Of a stretch of DNA of 64,000 bases, positions 17,072 through 24,730 are shown piece by piece (positions within the stretch are counted from its first letter, which is position 1; the number at the start of each line of letters is the position of its first letter). This DNA comes from Desulfurivibrio sp044068625 (lineage in GTDB: Bacteria > Desulfobacterota > Desulfobulbia > Desulfobulbales > Desulfurivibrionaceae), in assembly GCF_044068625.1 (NCBI RefSeq), contig NZ_JBIPKH010000007.1, positions 65,784 through 129,783 on the forward strand. The letters are read 5' to 3'. Under the pieces are notes generated by a model. That model was given only the letters and a program-made list of their open reading frames with translations. It was not told the DNA's origin and made no database searches. Made by a program: the position numbers and the translations under genes.

Positions 17072-19510
17072 CTATTCCCCCCGGGAGAGCCGTAAGGAGT
17101 TGGCGACCACCAGGATCGAGCTGACCGCCATGGCGGCGGCGGCGTAAACCGGGGCCAGATGGCCGCTGGCCGCCAAGGGCAAGGTTACCAGATTGTAGGA
17201 AAAAGCCCAGCAGAGATTTTCCCGGATCACCCGCAGGCAGCGACGGGCAATGGTCAGGGCGGGGGCCAGGTCGCTGAGCCGATTACGGGTCAGCACCAGA
17301 TCGGCCGCCCCCACCGCGATATCGGTCCCCCCGGCCAGGGCGCAACCCAGATCGGCGGTGGCCAAAGCCGGAGCATCGTTGATTCCGTCCCCCACCATCA
17401 GCACCCGGGCTCCACCGCCCTGCAATCTTTCGATTTCGGCCTTTTTGCCGGCGGGATCGATGGCGCTGTGGAAGCGGTCGATCCCCAGAGCGGCGGCCAC
17501 CCGCCGAACCACCCCGGCATGATCGCCGCTTAAAATCAGCAGTTGCAGCCGGCGGGCCCGCAATTCCCGGACCAGAGCCACCGCGTCGGGACGCAGGGCG
17601 TCATCGAGCAGAATCACCCCCAGATGGCGCCCAGCCACCGCCACATGCACCTCGGTTAGTTCCCCGGTCGCTGCCGCCGCCGGGCCGGGCCCGGCCATCG
17701 GGATCCCCTCCGCGGCCAGCAGGGCTCGGGAGCCCACCAGTACCGACCCCTCCGGAGCGGGGGCCTTCATCCCCCGCCCGGCCACAACACTTACTTGCGC
17801 GGCCGGTTCCGGCCGCAGCCCCCGGCGCCGGGCCTCCTCGACAATGGCCTGAGCCAGGGGATGGGTGGAACCGCTTTCCAACAGGGCGGCCCGGAGCAGC
17901 AGCTCCTCGGCCCCCCCGGCCGTTTGGGTAACCGGCCGCACCGCCACCACCTTGGGACGGCCCTGGGTGAGGGTGCCGGTTTTATCAAAGGCCACATGGC
18001 TGATCTTGGCGGCGGCCTCCAGCACGTCGCCACCCCGGAAGAGGATTCCCCGGTTAGCCGCCCGGCCGGAGGCCACCAGCACCGCGGTGGGGGTGGCCAA
18101 TCCCAGGGCGCAGGGACAGGCCACCACCATCACCGCGATGGCGTTGAGCAGGGCCGGCCCGCTGCCGATCCCCCGCCAGAGCCAGAAAGTCAGGGTGGCC
18201 AGGCTCAAGCCCAGGACCAAAGGGACAAAGATGGTGGCGATCCGGTCGGCCAACTGCTGCACCGGGGCCTTACGGGCCTGGGCCTCCTCCACCAGATGGG
18301 CCATCCGGGCGACAAACGACTGGCCGGCGCTCCTGGCCACGGTCACAGTGAGGGCACCCTGGAGATTAAGACTGCCGCCGACCACCACCTCCCCCACCAC
18401 CCGCCTTACCGGGCGCGACTCGCCGCTGACCACCGACTCATCCACTTCCGACTCGCCGGAACTGATTATGCCATCCACCGCGAACCGCTCCCCGGGCCGC
18501 ACCAGCATCAACTCGCCGGGCTTGAGCTCCTGGCTGTCCACCGTCACCGCCACCCCAGCTTCCAGGCGCTGGGCGGTATCGGGGGTCAGATGGAGCAAAC
18601 GGTCCACCCCGGCGGCGGCCTTGCGCCGGGCGCTGTTTTCAAACAGCCGCCCCAGCAGGATCAGGGTGACGATCATCGCCGCGGTTTCAAAATAGACCTC
18701 GCGGCCCACCACCGTGGCGTAAAGGCTGTAAAAATAGGCGGTCAGCACCCCCAGGGCGATCAACAGATCCATATTGGGCAGCCGGCTTCTCAGCCCCCGC
18801 CAGGCCCCCACCAGGAAGGGCCAGCCGGAATAGAAGACCACCGGGGTGGTCACCAGGGCGGCCAGGTACTGCATGAAGTCGCGGGCAAAATCGCTGATTC
18901 CCTGGAAGTAGCCGGCGTAAAGGGCCAGGGAGTAGCCCATCAGTTGCATGGCCAGGAAGAAGGCGGTGCCGAAACGGAGCAGCAGGTCGCGGGTCTCCCG
19001 TTCGGCGGCCCGGTGGAGATTGTCCCGGGTCAGGGGCCGGGGACGGTAGCCCAAGCGGCTGACCGCGGTAAAGAGGGCGGCGGGGGTCAGCTGGTCGGGA
19101 TCATAGCAGACCAGAACCCGGTGGCTGCCGTAATTGGCCCGCACCCGCAGCACGCCGGGCAGGCCGGCGACAATCTTTTCGATCAGCCAGACACAGGAGG
19201 CGCAACGAATCCCCTCCACCAGGAAGGCCAGCTCATCCCCCTCCTCCCCCCGGCGGACATGGCGGGCCAACAGGGCGTCATCGTACCGCAGCTCGAACAC
19301 CTCGCTCATGCCCCCGCCGGCGACCCAGCTCCGTTGCCGGTAAAAATCCCCCAGGCCGGCCCCGGTGATGATCAGCCAGGCCCCCTGACAGCCCCGGCAG
19401 CAGAAGCGGTACTCCTCTCCCCCGCGTTCACTGCGATAAACCTCCCCCGCCGGCAGGGGATCGCGGCAGTGGTGGCAAAGCGCCGCCGCCGGTTCACTGT
19501 TGCCGGTCAT
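17072..19510 (-). CDS. ccoI: Copper-translocating P-type ATPase CcoI (FixI)
   Basis: An 812-aa P1B-type ATPase for copper delivery to cbb3 oxidase. The N-terminus has a Cys-rich metal-binding region (CHHC, then FCCRGCQ) and an HMA-like domain with GIRCASCVWLIE. Membrane helices follow, with the transport motif CPC in VACPCALGLATPTA, the phosphorylation site DKTGTLT and the hinge GDGINDAPAL. The N-terminal layout is that of CcoI rather than a general CopA. It lies between ccoH and ccoS in the operon, 12 bp after ccoH. Confidence 0.95.
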   Translation of the reverse strand: MTGNSEPAAALCHHCRDPLPAGEVYRSERGGEEYRFCCRGCQGAWLIITGAGLGDFYRQRSWVAGGGMSEVFELRYDDALLARHVRRGEEGDELAFLVEGIRCASCVWLIEKIVAGLPGVLRVRANYGSHRVLVCYDPDQLTPAALFTAVSRLGYRPRPLTRDNLHRAAERETRDLLLRFGTAFFLAMQLMGYSLALYAGYFQGISDFARDFMQYLAALVTTPVVFYSGWPFLVGAWRGLRSRLPNMDLLIALGVLTAYFYSLYATVVGREVYFETAAMIVTLILLGRLFENSARRKAAAGVDRLLHLTPDTAQRLEAGVAVTVDSQELKPGELMLVRPGERFAVDGIISSGESEVDESVVSGESRPVRRVVGEVVVGGSLNLQGALTVTVARSAGQSFVARMAHLVEEAQARKAPVQQLADRIATIFVPLVLGLSLATLTFWLWRGIGSGPALLNAIAVMVVACPCALGLATPTAVLVASGRAANRGILFRGGDVLEAAAKISHVAFDKTGTLTQGRPKVVAVRPVTQTAGGAEELLLRAALLESGSTHPLAQAIVEEARRRGLRPEPAAQVSVVAGRGMKAPAPEGSVLVGSRALLAAEGIPMAGPGPAAAATGELTEVHVAVAGRHLGVILLDDALRPDAVALVRELRARRLQLLILSGDHAGVVRRVAAALGIDRFHSAIDPAGKKAEIERLQGGGARVLMVGDGINDAPALATADLGCALAGGTDIAVGAADLVLTRNRLSDLAPALTIARRCLRVIRENLCWAFSYNLVTLPLAASGHLAPVYAAAAMAVSSILVVANSLRLSRGE

Positions 19511-19522
19511 GGCCGCAAGCCG

Positions 19523-19999
19523 TTACAGCCTGGTCTCGGGCCAGGAGTCGCCATTGACCCGCAAACGGCGCTCCAGCAGGGCCTCACCCCGGCGAGCCAC
19601 CAGCAGCAGCTCCACCGGTTCGACGGGAAAATCCACCAGCCGGGCCAGATATACGCCGGGTTCGCCCTCACTGAAGGGAACCCGCCAGTCGGCGGCCAGG
19701 GCATTGCCCATCCGGCCGTTTTTCAGCAGCACCACCCCCCCGCCCACCGGCACGCCGGCTCCGTCCAGCAGCCGGAGGCGCAGCTCTTCGCCATCCCTGG
19801 CCAACAGGGCCTGCCAACCCGCCTTGGCGGCCGCCCGCCAGGCCCGCTCAGCCAGATGATAACGCTGACCGCTGTGATAGTAGTCGGGATCGGCCACCGG
19901 ACTGACCCGGCTGGTGGCCAGGGTAATCGACCAGTAGGAGAAGGTCAGGAAGGCCAGGAAAATTCCTGCCAGCAGAAGTTGCCATCGATTCTTAAGCAT
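19523..19999 (-). CDS. ccoH: FixH/CcoH family protein
   Basis: A 158-aa protein with one N-terminal membrane helix (about 8-28) and a periplasmic domain. The segment SPVADPDYYHSGQRY after the helix is characteristic of FixH/CcoH, the protein that works with CcoI in cbb3 assembly. It sits between ccoG and ccoI, 17 bp after ccoG. The C-terminal beta-rich part is weakly conserved, as usual in the family. Confidence 0.88.
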   Translation of the reverse strand: MLKNRWQLLLAGIFLAFLTFSYWSITLATSRVSPVADPDYYHSGQRYHLAERAWRAAAKAGWQALLARDGEELRLRLLDGAGVPVGGGVVLLKNGRMGNALAADWRVPFSEGEPGVYLARLVDFPVEPVELLLVARRGEALLERRLRVNGDSWPETRL

Positions 20000-20016
20000 A
20001 GATTCACCTCGTTAAA

Positions 20017-21294
20017 CTACCGGCGGGTAAATTCCAGACCCCGGCGGGTTTGCTCCCGACCCTGGTCATCCACCATCATAAAGAGAAGCGCCACCTTTTC
20101 ACCGGTCGGGCCAGGGGGAAGAGCCAGGGCGAAATCAAGCCGCCGGCGCTGGCGGGGGGCCAGCCGAACCGGTTCGTTCCCCGGTCCCATGAGCAAAAGG
20201 GGTAAACCATCGGCCAGGCGGGCCCGCAACCGGTAGCTGCCGCCTCCGCCCGCCCGGCCGGCCACCCGGGCGGTGAAAAACAGCACCTCCTCCCCGGCGG
20301 CGGTGACCCGGCTTTCACCCACCACCACCCGGCTGACCTGCAAACTCAGCTCCTCCCGGGTGGCCAGTTGATAAGCAAAGGTTCCCCAGGCCAGCAACAG
20401 CAACAGGGAGAGCAGGAACAGCCGGGGAGAAAGCAGGGCCCGCCAGCCGCGCTCTCCGGTCCCGAAGGTGTAGCGGATCAAGCCATGGCCCCCCTGTCGG
20501 GCCATAACCCGGCGGCAGGCATCCAGGCAGGTGGCGCAGTTGACGCACTCCACCTGGGAACCCTGGCGGATATCGATTCCCATGGGACAAGCCCGCAGGC
20601 AGGCCCGGCAATCGTGACAAAGTTGGGCCGCCGCCGGGTCCAGGCCCAGGGTGAGGGTCCCGCTATCCAGCAAAATGGCCTGGAAACGCCCATAGGGGCA
20701 GAAATCCAGGCAGGCCAACCGCCTAATCCAAACCAGATCGGCGTAAAGAAGCCCGGTCAGCAGCAGGGTAGTGCCCAGGGGCCAGGGGCCCAGGGTCCCG
20801 CCCAACAGCCGTTGCCAATAGAGTTGGGGGGGCATGAAGTAGCCGACCAGGGCGGTGGCAAGGAGCAGGGCCAGCAGCAGGCAGCAGAGGTGAAAAAGCA
20901 GGCGCCGCCGGAGCGGGCCGCCCATGGCCCGGGGCGTCACCCTGAGCTGCAGGGTCCGGGCCGCCCCCTCGGCCAGTTCCGCCAGCCAGGTCTGGGGGCA
21001 GAGCCAGCCGCACCAGACCCGGCCCAGCACCAGGGTCAGGAGCAGCAGCAGGAAGAGCAAGCCCAGCAGGGCCGGGCCCAGAAGATAAAACTCCTCCAGC
21101 CCCAGGGTAAAACCGGCGAAATGGAAGAGCCCGCCGGGCAGATCGAAACGCAGCAGGCTCTCCCCGCCCAACCGCAACCAGGGGATCAGCAGGAGCAGAA
21201 GCAGCCCCAGCAGTTGCACCCGCCGCCGCCAGGGCCGCAGCAGCGCGGGCGCCGACCCCGGTCCGCAATGGGGTGGGTTCACGCCGGCGGCCAT
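20017..21294 (-). CDS. ccoG: cbb3 oxidase accessory iron-sulfur protein CcoG (RdxA)
   Basis: A 425-aa membrane iron-sulfur protein. Several membrane helices carry GRVWCGWLCPQTW and CLDFCPYGRFQ. A double ferredoxin domain follows (CHDCRACLRACPMGID and CVNCATCLDACRRVM), then a further helix and a C-terminal beta domain (DUF3483/FixG_C-like). CcoG is thought to reduce copper for cbb3 oxidase assembly. The start ATG at 21294 is inferred; the upstream ribosome site is weak. Confidence 0.93.
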   Translation of the reverse strand: MAAGVNPPHCGPGSAPALLRPWRRRVQLLGLLLLLLIPWLRLGGESLLRFDLPGGLFHFAGFTLGLEEFYLLGPALLGLLFLLLLLTLVLGRVWCGWLCPQTWLAELAEGAARTLQLRVTPRAMGGPLRRRLLFHLCCLLLALLLATALVGYFMPPQLYWQRLLGGTLGPWPLGTTLLLTGLLYADLVWIRRLACLDFCPYGRFQAILLDSGTLTLGLDPAAAQLCHDCRACLRACPMGIDIRQGSQVECVNCATCLDACRRVMARQGGHGLIRYTFGTGERGWRALLSPRLFLLSLLLLLAWGTFAYQLATREELSLQVSRVVVGESRVTAAGEEVLFFTARVAGRAGGGGSYRLRARLADGLPLLLMGPGNEPVRLAPRQRRRLDFALALPPGPTGEKVALLFMMVDDQGREQTRRGLEFTRR

Positions 21295-21310
21295 GACCCG
21301 CGTCCATCAA

Positions 21311-21523
21311 TCACCGCTCCTGCACACGCTCCTGGTGGGCCTCCATCTTGCGCTCAAACTCGGCCCCGGAACTCCAGCCGCTGAAGAGATAGTAGCCGGC
21401 GAACACCACCGCCCAGGCCACCAGCCCAAAATAAAGCACCTTGAAATAGATGGGCAGGCCGGCATGACCTTCCCGGATACCGTCGCTGTGGGGGCCGGCC
21501 TGGGGTTCTTTGCTTTTACTCAT
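21311..21523 (-). CDS. CcoP N-terminal-domain-like membrane protein
   Basis: A 70-aa protein with a polar N-terminus (SKSKEPQAGPHSDGIREGHAGLPIYF), one membrane helix (about 28-46) and a charged C-terminal tail. The pattern I-x-E-x-x-N/A-G-L-P-x-x-x-x matches the N-terminal domain of CcoP, but no haem domain follows. The CcoP-type haem domain is instead fused to CcoO in this operon, so this gene probably encodes the detached membrane anchor. The ATG at 21523 was chosen because GGAGG lies 9 nt upstream; it overlaps the ccoQ-like gene by 8 bp. Confidence 0.75.
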   Translation of the reverse strand: MSKSKEPQAGPHSDGIREGHAGLPIYFKVLYFGLVAWAVVFAGYYLFSGWSSGAEFERKMEAHQERVQER

Positions 21524-21665
21524 CTCCATCATCCTCCAGCATTCTGTGTTTGGGCGACTCCAGCCGCTCCTTGCGCTTACCGGCCAAAACCCAGACCACG
21601 ATGGCGGCAAAGATGGCAAAGAGACCGAAGGTGACCAGCAGATACAAAATCGCCGAAGCACTCAT
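21516..21665 (-). CDS. ccoQ: CcoQ-like small cbb3 oxidase subunit
   Basis: A 49-aa protein starting MSASAILYLLVTFGLFAIF, with one membrane helix (about 5-28) and a basic-then-acidic tail (GKRKERLESPKHRMLEDDGDE). Position between ccoO and the CcoP-like gene fits CcoQ. The tail also resembles that of CcoS, so the family call rests mainly on context. Its ATG shares bases with the ccoO stop (TGATG) and its end overlaps the next start, showing tight coupling. Confidence 0.75.
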   Translation of the reverse strand: MSASAILYLLVTFGLFAIFAAIVVWVLAGKRKERLESPKHRMLEDDGDE

Positions 21666-22528
21666 CAGGGCACCTGTTCGCTGTTGATGTAGGTCACGAT
21701 CTTCCAGAGCCGCTCCTGACCAAGGGCCGCGAAACCGGGCATCCCCCCGGCCGGAATCCCGTCGTGAATCAGGGTATACAGCTTCTGATCGGAATAGTTG
21801 AGGCCGGCGAGGCCGGGGGCAAAGCCGCCGGTCAGGCCCCTCCCGTGACAGGCCGCGCAGCTGCTGTTGTAAAATTCCCGCCCCTCGGCAATGGCCCCGG
21901 CCTGACCGGCAAAGGGGTTGGCCAGCTCCCCGGTCACCGTGGTTTTGGCCTGCTCCCGCCAGGGGATATCGCTGCCCAGCTTCTGCATATAGGCCACGAT
22001 GGCATCCATGTCGGTTTTACCCTCCAAGGCCGCGATCTCCTCCTCACTGTAGGGGAACCCCAGAACCGCCATCTTGCGGCGGGTCAGCTGGGGATCGACC
22101 AGGCGATTGTCGAGGAAATCATAAGGGGGCATATTGCTGCCGGCAGCCATGGAGGCCGGGTCACGCATGTGCTGATAGTGCCACTGATCCGGGTACTTTC
22201 CGCCCACCCGGGCCAGATCGGGCCCGGTCCGCCGGGAACCCCAGAGGTGGGGCCGGTCATGGACGAACTCACCGGACTTGGAGTAATCGCCGTAGCGCAC
22301 CACCTCGGCCACCAGGGGGCGCACCGTCTGGGTGTGACAGTTGTTGCACCCCTCTTTTACATAAACGTCACGCCCGGCCAGCTCCAGGGCCGTGTAGGGA
22401 ACCACCGAATCGATGGCGTCCCGTTCGGTATTGACATAGGCAAAAGGAACCACCATGGTGACAACGGTGCCCACCATGATCACGGCGGTGGCCAACAGCA
22501 AAAAAATTAGCGGATTTCTTTCCCACAT
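21665..22528 (-). CDS. ccoO: cbb3 oxidase subunit II fused to a cytochrome c domain (CcoO-CcoP haem domain)
   Basis: A 287-aa protein. Residues 1-190 are CcoO: an N-terminal helix (8-30), haem motif CNNCH at 61-65 with TQTVRPL, then TGPDLARVGGKYPD and an axial Met region (GSNMPPYDFL). Residues 205-287 form a second c-type domain with CAACH at 224-228 and GGMPGF, resembling one CcoP haem domain. Canonical CcoO ends near residue 200. The fusion supplies two haems and, with the separate anchor gene downstream, replaces a normal dihaem CcoP, so the complex would have two rather than three c-haems. Confidence 0.9.
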   Translation of the reverse strand: MWERNPLIFLLLATAVIMVGTVVTMVVPFAYVNTERDAIDSVVPYTALELAGRDVYVKEGCNNCHTQTVRPLVAEVVRYGDYSKSGEFVHDRPHLWGSRRTGPDLARVGGKYPDQWHYQHMRDPASMAAGSNMPPYDFLDNRLVDPQLTRRKMAVLGFPYSEEEIAALEGKTDMDAIVAYMQKLGSDIPWREQAKTTVTGELANPFAGQAGAIAEGREFYNSSCAACHGRGLTGGFAPGLAGLNYSDQKLYTLIHDGIPAGGMPGFAALGQERLWKIVTYINSEQVP

Positions 22529-22539
22529 GGCGGACCTCC

Positions 22540-23940
22540 CTAAACCCGCGCGCCGGCCGGCAGGGCCTTGCTTCCCCGCGCCGTCATCACGATGTTATAG
22601 ATGAAAACCAGAACCCCAAGCAGGTAAACCACCCCGCCCCCACCCCGCACCCACCAGTAGGGGTACATGGCCAGCACGCTCTCCATGAAGGTGTAAGTCA
22701 GACTGCCGTCGGGGTTGAGACTGTGCCACATGGAGCCCTGCACCACCCCGGCGATCCACATGCTCACCGAGTAGATCATTTGACCGACCAGTACCAGCCA
22801 GAAGTGGAGGTTGGCCAGGCCGACGCTGTAGATCTCCCGGCCGTAAAGCCTGGGCGCCAGGTAGTAGATCGCCCCGAAGAGCACCAGGCTGATCCAGCCC
22901 ATGGTGCCCATGTGGACATGGCCGGGCACCCACTCGGTGTAGTGGATAAAGCCGGAGAAGGTCCGCACCGCCTGCATCGGGCCCTGCAGGGTCTGGAGGC
23001 CGTAAAAGGTGATGGCCAGGATGAAAAACTTGACCAGGTAATTTTCCCGCATCTGGTGCCACTGGCCGTTCATCGAGAGATAACCGTTGATCACCGAGCC
23101 CCAGGAGGGGGCGATCAGCATGATGGAAAAGGCCATGGCCAGGGTCTGGACCCAGTCGGGGATGGGAGTCCAGAGCAGGTGGTGGGCGCCGGTCCAGAGG
23201 TACATGAAGATCAGCGACCAGAAGGAGATGATCCCCAGCCGGTGGCTGAAGATCGGCACGCCGGTGGATTTGGGCAGAAAATAGTAGAAGACCGCCAGGG
23301 GGGGGACGGTGAGCACCATGGCCACCGCATTGTGGCCGAACCACCACTGGACGTTGGCGTCGTTGGTGCCGGCGAAGGCGGAGTAGGACTTAAAGAGCGA
23401 AACCGGCACCGAAATGCCGTTGACCACAAAAAGTACCGCCACCCCGATCAAAGCCGCCATCATAAACCAGAGGGAGATATACATCTGCTCCTCTTTCCGT
23501 TTGAAGATGGTCATCACGATGTTGATCGAAAAGGCCACCCAGAGGACCACGATCAGCAGGTCGATGGGCCACTCCATCTCGTGATACTCCTTGCTCTGGG
23601 AAAAGCCCAGCAGCAGGGTCACCGCCGACAGGGCAATGACGATATTGAAGAGCCAGAGCTGGAAGCGGGCCAGGCCGGAACTCCAGAGCGGCACCCGGCA
23701 AAGGCGCTGGACCATGTAATAGAAAAGCCCGAAGAAGCAGCCCACCGCGAAACCGTAAATCCCGGCATTGGTGTGCAGGGGGCGCAACCGCCCATAACTT
23801 AAGTACTCCCCGAAATTCAACTGGGGCATCACCAGTTGAAAGGAGATCACCACCCCCACCAGCACCGCCACCACTCCCCAGAGGATGCTCCAGTGGAGGA
23901 AGTGCTTGACGATCGCGTAGTTGTATGCCGGTTTCTCCAT
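22540..23940 (-). CDS. ccoN: cbb3-type cytochrome c oxidase catalytic subunit I
   Basis: A 466-aa haem-copper oxidase subunit with about twelve membrane helices. It shows the cbb3-type N-terminal haem ligand region (RLRPLHTNAGIYGF), the copper-B region (WWFGHNAVAMVLTVPPLAVFYYF, later WTGAHHLLWTPIPDW) and the C-terminal haem-ligand segment (TEWVPGHVHMGTMGW). It reduces oxygen to water with high affinity at the cytoplasmic membrane. It follows the Rrf2 regulator gene by 16 bp and is the first structural gene of the operon. Confidence 0.96.
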   Translation of the reverse strand: MEKPAYNYAIVKHFLHWSILWGVVAVLVGVVISFQLVMPQLNFGEYLSYGRLRPLHTNAGIYGFAVGCFFGLFYYMVQRLCRVPLWSSGLARFQLWLFNIVIALSAVTLLLGFSQSKEYHEMEWPIDLLIVVLWVAFSINIVMTIFKRKEEQMYISLWFMMAALIGVAVLFVVNGISVPVSLFKSYSAFAGTNDANVQWWFGHNAVAMVLTVPPLAVFYYFLPKSTGVPIFSHRLGIISFWSLIFMYLWTGAHHLLWTPIPDWVQTLAMAFSIMLIAPSWGSVINGYLSMNGQWHQMRENYLVKFFILAITFYGLQTLQGPMQAVRTFSGFIHYTEWVPGHVHMGTMGWISLVLFGAIYYLAPRLYGREIYSVGLANLHFWLVLVGQMIYSVSMWIAGVVQGSMWHSLNPDGSLTYTFMESVLAMYPYWWVRGGGGVVYLLGVLVFIYNIVMTARGSKALPAGARV

Positions 23941-23956
23941 AATTCCTCCTTAAAGA

Positions 23957-24367
23957 TTATTGGCCTGGCTTGTCAGCAATGAACTCGGAGAACTTACGGG
24001 CCTTGAGCAACGCCTCCACCTCGCGGCGCAGGGAGATCCAGACCGGATGGATGGCGCAGTGGTCGCCGCGCCCGCATTTGCGGGCGTCGGTGGTACAGGT
24101 ATTCATCAACGGGGGCCCCTCGATGATCTCGATCACGTCATAAAGGCTGATCTCCGCCGCCGGCCGGCGCAGGGTGTAACCACCCCCCGCCCCCCGATGG
24201 GATTCAACCAGGCCCGCCCGGGTCAGCTTCTGGATGATTTTAGCCAGAAAGCTTTTGGGCACCTCGCTCTCGGCGGCGATTTTGTCCACCATGCACACCT
24301 CGCCGGGCCGTTGGGCCAGATACTGGACAGCGCGCAGGGCATAGTCGGTTTCACGGGTAATCTGCAT
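23957..24367 (-). CDS. Rrf2-family transcriptional regulator with three cysteines
   Basis: A 136-aa winged-helix regulator. The N-terminus (MQITRETDYALRAVQYLA) and the wing (GAGGGYTLRRPAAEISL) are typical of Rrf2 proteins. Cys91, Cys98 and Cys104 sit in the loop that binds a Fe-S cluster in NsrR, IscR and RirA, so it probably senses oxygen, nitric oxide or iron status. It is the first gene of the cbb3 operon and may control it and itself. The target site was not identified. Confidence 0.9.
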   Translation of the reverse strand: MQITRETDYALRAVQYLAQRPGEVCMVDKIAAESEVPKSFLAKIIQKLTRAGLVESHRGAGGGYTLRRPAAEISLYDVIEIIEGPPLMNTCTTDARKCGRGDHCAIHPVWISLRREVEALLKARKFSEFIADKPGQ

Positions 24368-24625
24368 AGTGGACTTGTTCTATCCTCTATATTCCCCCTT
24401 TGTCCATAATTATTTTTTTCCTCGCGCCCCCCACGCTTGTCGGCACCTCCAAAATTGAGTAAATGGGAGGAAACAGGCCGACAAAAAACAACAAAAACGT
24501 GACCCCCCCGGCCAGTTTCTTACAATTTTGCAACAAAAAACAGGGGGCCGCAGCCGGGAGGATGGCAGGCTTTTTGTTACGCTAAAACGAGATGATGTCA
24601 CCGACCCTGCCCCCGACCTTTTCCC
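24368..24625. other. Intergenic region between divergent rrf2 and glnN
   Basis: No convincing ORF. The region is A-rich with short G/C tracts and holds the long imperfect inverted repeat at 24437-24484, and is followed by the sigma-54 promoter of glnN. The AT-rich stretch just left of 24420 probably includes the promoter of the rrf2-cbb3 operon. No clear NtrC-type dyad was seen. Confidence 0.4.
24437..24484. repeat. Imperfect inverted repeat upstream of glnN
   Basis: Arms TTGTCGGC (24437-24444) and GCCGACAA (24477-24484) match perfectly. Inside them CCTCC and GGAGG can extend the pairing around an A/T-rich loop. It lies about 180 bp upstream of the sigma-54 promoter, where enhancer-binding proteins act, but it does not look like an NtrC site. 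A transcription-end or regulator site is equally possible. Confidence 0.45.
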
Positions 24626-24641
24626 TGGCACGGGTTTTGCT
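24626..24641 (+). promoter_or_regulatory. Sigma-54 promoter of glnN
   Basis: TGGCACG (24626-24632) and TTGCT (24637-24641) match the -24/-12 consensus, with exactly 10 bp between the invariant GG and GC. The predicted transcription start is near 24652, about 80 bp before the glnN ATG. This indicates nitrogen control through an enhancer-binding protein. Confidence 0.85.
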
Positions 24642-24730
24642 GAGACTATTGGGCCGTAACGGTGCGGCAACAAAAAACGGTGCCGCCGCCCCCCGGTCAC
24701 TACAACTTTTCTATCGAGGAGGAATTTGGA

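Noticed and set aside
17795..20236. 813-aa plus-strand frame opposite ccoI and ccoH
   Set aside because: It is a Gly/Pro/His-rich shadow of strongly supported minus-strand genes in GC-rich DNA, with no family pattern. The same holds for other long opposite-strand frames here.
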